From Nostoc sp. GT001 (GTDB taxonomy: Bacteria; Cyanobacteriota; Cyanobacteriia; Cyanobacteriales; Nostocaceae): a DNA stretch of 8,396 bases. The stretch covers positions 974,488 to 982,883 of the forward strand of contig NZ_JAUDRJ010000003.1 of assembly GCF_030382115.1 (NCBI RefSeq), read 5' to 3'. The translations under genes and the position numbers were made by a program. Shown here one piece after another: positions 5,922 through 8,396 of the stretch. The notes under the pieces were generated by a model, which worked only from the letters and a program-made list of their open reading frames with translations, did not search any database and was not told the DNA's origin. Every line of letters begins with the position of its first letter. Positions within the stretch are counted from its first letter, which is position 1.

Positions 5922-7360
5922 GGTGATAGTAACTGGACTCGACGAGACTTTATCAAAGGAATCGGAGCAACCACAACCGGAATAGCGTTATCTTCCTGTG
6001 CGATTTCAGGAGATAGATCCGCCAAAGGACTAACAGAAGAAGCCTTAGCTGTACAACCAGTAGTTAAATCCCAAGACCTAGAAAAATCTGATCTCACTAT
6101 TGGATACGTTCCCGTTAATGATTGTGCGCCATTTGCGATCGCCTGGAAAAAAGGCTTCTTCCGCAAATATGGTTTGAACGTCACACTTAACCGCGAAGCC
6201 AGTTGGGCTACTTCCCGTGACGGTTTGATATTTGGTCGTCTGGATGCTTCGCCCGTAGTATCCGGTGCCGTCACCAACGCCAGAATTGGTGCCGAAGGCG
6301 CACGCCATGCCCCCTTGTGTGCAGCTATGACCATTCATCGCCACGGTAACGCCATGACGATGAACAAAGCCATGTGGGATTTTGGGCTGCGTCCTTGGTA
6401 CGAGTATCAAGAACAATATGGTGATGGCGCGCTAGAAGCCTTTGGGCGCGATTTCCGAGGCTACTTTGACAAGCAGCCCTCAGAAGGCAAAGTTTGGGCA
6501 GTAGTATTAAGTTCCGCCATTTACGAATACTTTATCCGTTACTTATCCGCCGCCGCAGGTGTTGATCCCCTTAAAGAGTTTCGCGTCATCATCGTTCCGC
6601 CCCCCAAATGGTAACAAACGTGCGGATTGGTGCAATGCAAGCTTACATGGTTGCAGAACCCTGGAATACACGAGCAATTACAGGTAACGAAAACATCGGC
6701 TTTACCTTCGCACAAGGTAAAGAAGTCTGGTTGGGACACCCAGACCGTTTATTGGGGGTGATGGAATCTTTTATTGACAAATATCCCAAAACCTATCGTT
6801 CCTTAGTCAAGGCGATGATTGAGGCTTGCCAATATTGCAGCAAAGTAGAAAACCGCCAAGAAGTTGCCGAACTACTTACAGAACGTTCCTTTACAGGTGC
6901 TAGACCCAAAAAGAAAGATGCGCCAATCGCGAAATTTACAAGTCCGGGAATTCTCGGCAACTACAACTATGGCGGCTTTGATGGCAAAGACCGCACCATT
7001 AAAGCCGCTGACACCACGATTTTCTTCGATATCCCTGACAACCTTCCCAAACAGCCAGGAGAACACTCCACATTCTTATGGAGATCGAGAAGTATCTGGT
7101 TGATGACACAAGCAGCACGATGGGGACAAATTAAGGAATTCCCCAAAAATGCCGAGAAACTAGCAGAACTTGGCTGGAGAACAGATTTATATCGGGAGAT
7201 AGCATCTGAAATGGGCATTCAGTGTCCCAAGGATGATTACAAGGTCGAGCCACCAGAAGTATTTATAGATAAGAAAGGCTTCGACCCCAGCGATCCGGTG
7301 CGTTATCTGAATAGTTTTGCCATTAGGGCTAACGCTCCCAGTCGTTTTTTCATGTCTTAA
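5919..7360 (+). pseudogene. NrtA/CmpA-like Tat-exported lipoprotein solute-binding protein, interrupted by a single-base frameshift
   Basis: This is the periplasmic, membrane-anchored binding subunit of the importer. The N-terminus has a twin-arginine motif (TRRDFIK, residues 7-13), a short hydrophobic stretch and a lipobox (LSSC, C27), so Tat export and lipid anchoring are expected as for NrtA. Domain I begins LTIGYVPVNDCAPFAIAWKKGFF, followed by REASWATSRD. The frame breaks at VPPPKW-stop (6612-6614); adding one C to the C6 run at 6600-6605 gives VPPPQMVTNV, matching the NrtA pattern PPAQMVANVKVNAM. The repaired protein has 480 residues, versus about 446 for NrtA. The second half has the usual GAMQAYMVAEPW. 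By-eye comparison with remembered Synechocystis NrtA keeps the nitrate-site Trp (W96). Gly becomes Ala, and Gln, His and Lys become N144, Y202 and R236, so nitrate is doubtful. Candidates include another oxyanion, bicarbonate, cyanate or an organic solute. Confidence 0.85.
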
Positions 7361-7397
7361 ATCCCAAGTTCAAATATTGATTGACTAAATTATTTGC

Positions 7398-7410
7398 GGA
7401 GCCTTTGATG
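7398..7410 (+). promoter_or_regulatory. Ribosome binding site deciding the ATPase start
   Basis: GGAG at 7398-7401 lies 6 nt before the ATG at 7408, with a second ATG directly after it. The frame is also open upstream to a TTG at 7381, but that codon has no comparable ribosome site. Confidence 0.6.
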
Positions 7411-8247
7411 ATGGAATATACCTCATTACCGATTAATACTCAGAACAAAGTTCTGCCCCGCCCTGGATTTTTAGAAATTGAAAATTTAGTCAAGTCTTAT
7501 CCGACACCAGATAAAGATAACTTTGTCGTTTTAGATGGAGTTAATCTAACGATTGGTGAAGATGAATATATTTCTGTAATCGGTCACTCAGGTTGTGGTA
7601 AATCAACTCTACTAAAGATAGTAGCTGGTTTAGAAAAAGCAACTTCCGGCTCAGTCAGGCTAGATGGGAAAGAAATTCGTCAGCCGGGAGCCGAAAGGAT
7701 GATGGTATTTCAGAACTATTCACTGTTACCTTGGTTAACAGTGCGAGAAAATATCCGTTTAGCCGTAGATGAAGTGTTAAAAAATGCTAATCGCTCTGAA
7801 AAAATCAGCATTGTAAATCAACACTTGGCAATGGTAAACTTGACGGCGGCGGCTGACAAATATCCCGATGAAATTTCTGGAGGTATGAAACAAAGAGTAG
7901 GTATTGCCAGAGCCTTAGCAATTCGTCCCAAAATGTTGCTAATGGATGAACCTTTTGGGGCGCTAGATGCACTAACTCGTGGTAAATTGCAGCGGCAGGT
8001 ATTGGATATTTGGGAAAATAATCGTCAAGCAGTGATGATGATTACCCACGATGTAGACGAAGCAATTTATATGTCCGATCGCATAGTTTTGATGACCAAT
8101 GGCCCGTCTGCTAGTATTGGGGAGATTTTAGAAGTTCCTTTTGAGCATCCACGCGATCGCGCCGCCATGCGAAACTCAAAAGAGTATTTTGAACTCCGAA
8201 ACCATGCCTTAAATTTCCTCGATCGATATTTTGCCCAAGACGAGTAA
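7408..8247 (+). CDS. NrtD/SsuB-type ABC transporter ATP-binding protein
   Basis: This is the cytoplasmic ATPase that powers the importer encoded just upstream (47 nt after the binding protein). From ATG 7408 it has 279 residues, with a complete set of motifs: Walker A GHSGCGKST (59-67), Q-loop VFQNYSLLPW (Q102), signature ISGGMKQR (156-163), Walker B MLLMDEPF (176-183), D-loop GALDA and switch histidine ITHD (H214). The C-terminus (SIGEILEVPFEHPRDR, then FELRNHALNFLDRYF) is the NrtD/NrtC type. Unlike NrtC and CmpC there is no fused solute-binding domain, so this is the short ATPase of the pair; no NrtC-like partner lies in the window, and a homodimer is expected. It is the only component of the unit without a frameshift. 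Transcription presumably comes from the promoter at 4631. Substrate cannot be inferred from this subunit. Confidence 0.92.
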   Translation: MMEYTSLPINTQNKVLPRPGFLEIENLVKSYPTPDKDNFVVLDGVNLTIGEDEYISVIGHSGCGKSTLLKIVAGLEKATSGSVRLDGKEIRQPGAERMMVFQNYSLLPWLTVRENIRLAVDEVLKNANRSEKISIVNQHLAMVNLTAAADKYPDEISGGMKQRVGIARALAIRPKMLLMDEPFGALDALTRGKLQRQVLDIWENNRQAVMMITHDVDEAIYMSDRIVLMTNGPSASIGEILEVPFEHPRDRAAMRNSKEYFELRNHALNFLDRYFAQDE

Positions 8248-8269
8248 ATTAGATTATCATTTTTTTAGT

Positions 8270-8396
8270 GGGTAGCCTAATTCAAATTCATGAAAGCTGG
8301 ATTTGGAACGGAGGAACCAATGTTTGGGGCTAATCTTGAAGAGAGTGGCAATTTAAGAGTAAAAAGTTTTAACTCAGCACGGGCTAAACGCCCCAC
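8270..8396 (+). ncRNA. Second c-di-AMP riboswitch (ydaO/yuaA class), cut by the right edge
   Basis: The segment GCCTAATTC (8274-8282), a stem TCAAAT/ATTTGG (8282-8287 with 8301-8306), ACGGAGGAACCAATG and TTTGGGGCTAATCT repeats the first riboswitch in order and spacing. Over 34 nt (8303-8336 against 4703-4736) only about six bases differ. The stem differs in sequence but keeps pairing, a covariation-like sign of a real RNA. The diagnostic CCGTCAGCTAAC block would lie beyond the edge. Its 5' end is about 25 nt after the ATPase stop with no clear terminator between, so it may share the upstream transcript or have its own start. The regulated gene is not visible. A GGGC-TAAA-CGCCC hairpin begins at 8381. 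Confidence 0.72.

Noticed and set aside
5516..7218. Several ORFs of 64-168 codons on the minus strand, and one on the plus strand, across the permease and binding-protein genes
   Set aside because: They are antisense or out-of-frame shadows of conserved coding sequence, with no ribosome sites or family motifs.
4979..8247. Naming the operon nrtABD or cmpABD
   Set aside because: The subunit families match, but the nitrate-site residues are changed, no NtcA site is seen, the gene order is permease-binding protein-ATPase, and no NrtC/CmpC-like fused ATPase is present.

Overview
The window looks like chromosomal DNA of a filamentous, Nostoc/Anabaena-type cyanobacterium. The evidence is repeated HIP1 octamers (GCGATCGC, for example at 1235, 5003, 5012, 6135 and 8153), AT-rich spacers, dispersed palindromic and heptad repeats of the kind common in Nostocales, and an NrtABCD-like ABC transporter. 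The genus is inferred, not proven.

Layout. Positions 1-392 (minus strand) hold the N-terminal part of a secreted-type FG-GAP/VCBS calcium-loop protein that runs off the left edge. An AT-rich spacer follows, then a complete Nudix hydrolase (802-1269, minus). A divergent spacer with a perfect 33-nt palindrome precedes a PepP-type Xaa-Pro aminopeptidase (1576-2885, plus), which is split by one missing T in a T run. A 120-bp MITE-like repeat fills the convergent gap. Next is an orphan histidine kinase with an RsbRD-like N-terminal region (3033-4220, minus).

The right half is one transport unit on the plus strand. A TATAAT promoter leads into a c-di-AMP (ydaO/yuaA-type) riboswitch at about 4660-4880. 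After it come an NrtB-type permease (4979-5831), a Tat-lipoprotein NrtA/CmpA-like solute-binding protein (5919-7360) and an NrtD-type ATPase (7408-8247). Permease and binding protein each carry one frameshift; the ATPase is intact. About 25 nt after the ATPase stop a second riboswitch of the same class begins and is cut by the right edge.

The main point of interest is a NitT/TauT-family importer placed under a c-di-AMP riboswitch, with a second copy following the last gene. The binding protein has changed most of the residues that hold nitrate in NrtA, so the substrate is open. In both riboswitch copies a peripheral arm is extended by dispersed-repeat-like sequence. Three genes in under 6 kb have single-base frameshifts while their codons remain well conserved on both sides, which suggests assembly or homopolymer errors, very recent decay, or slippage rescue rather than old pseudogenes.
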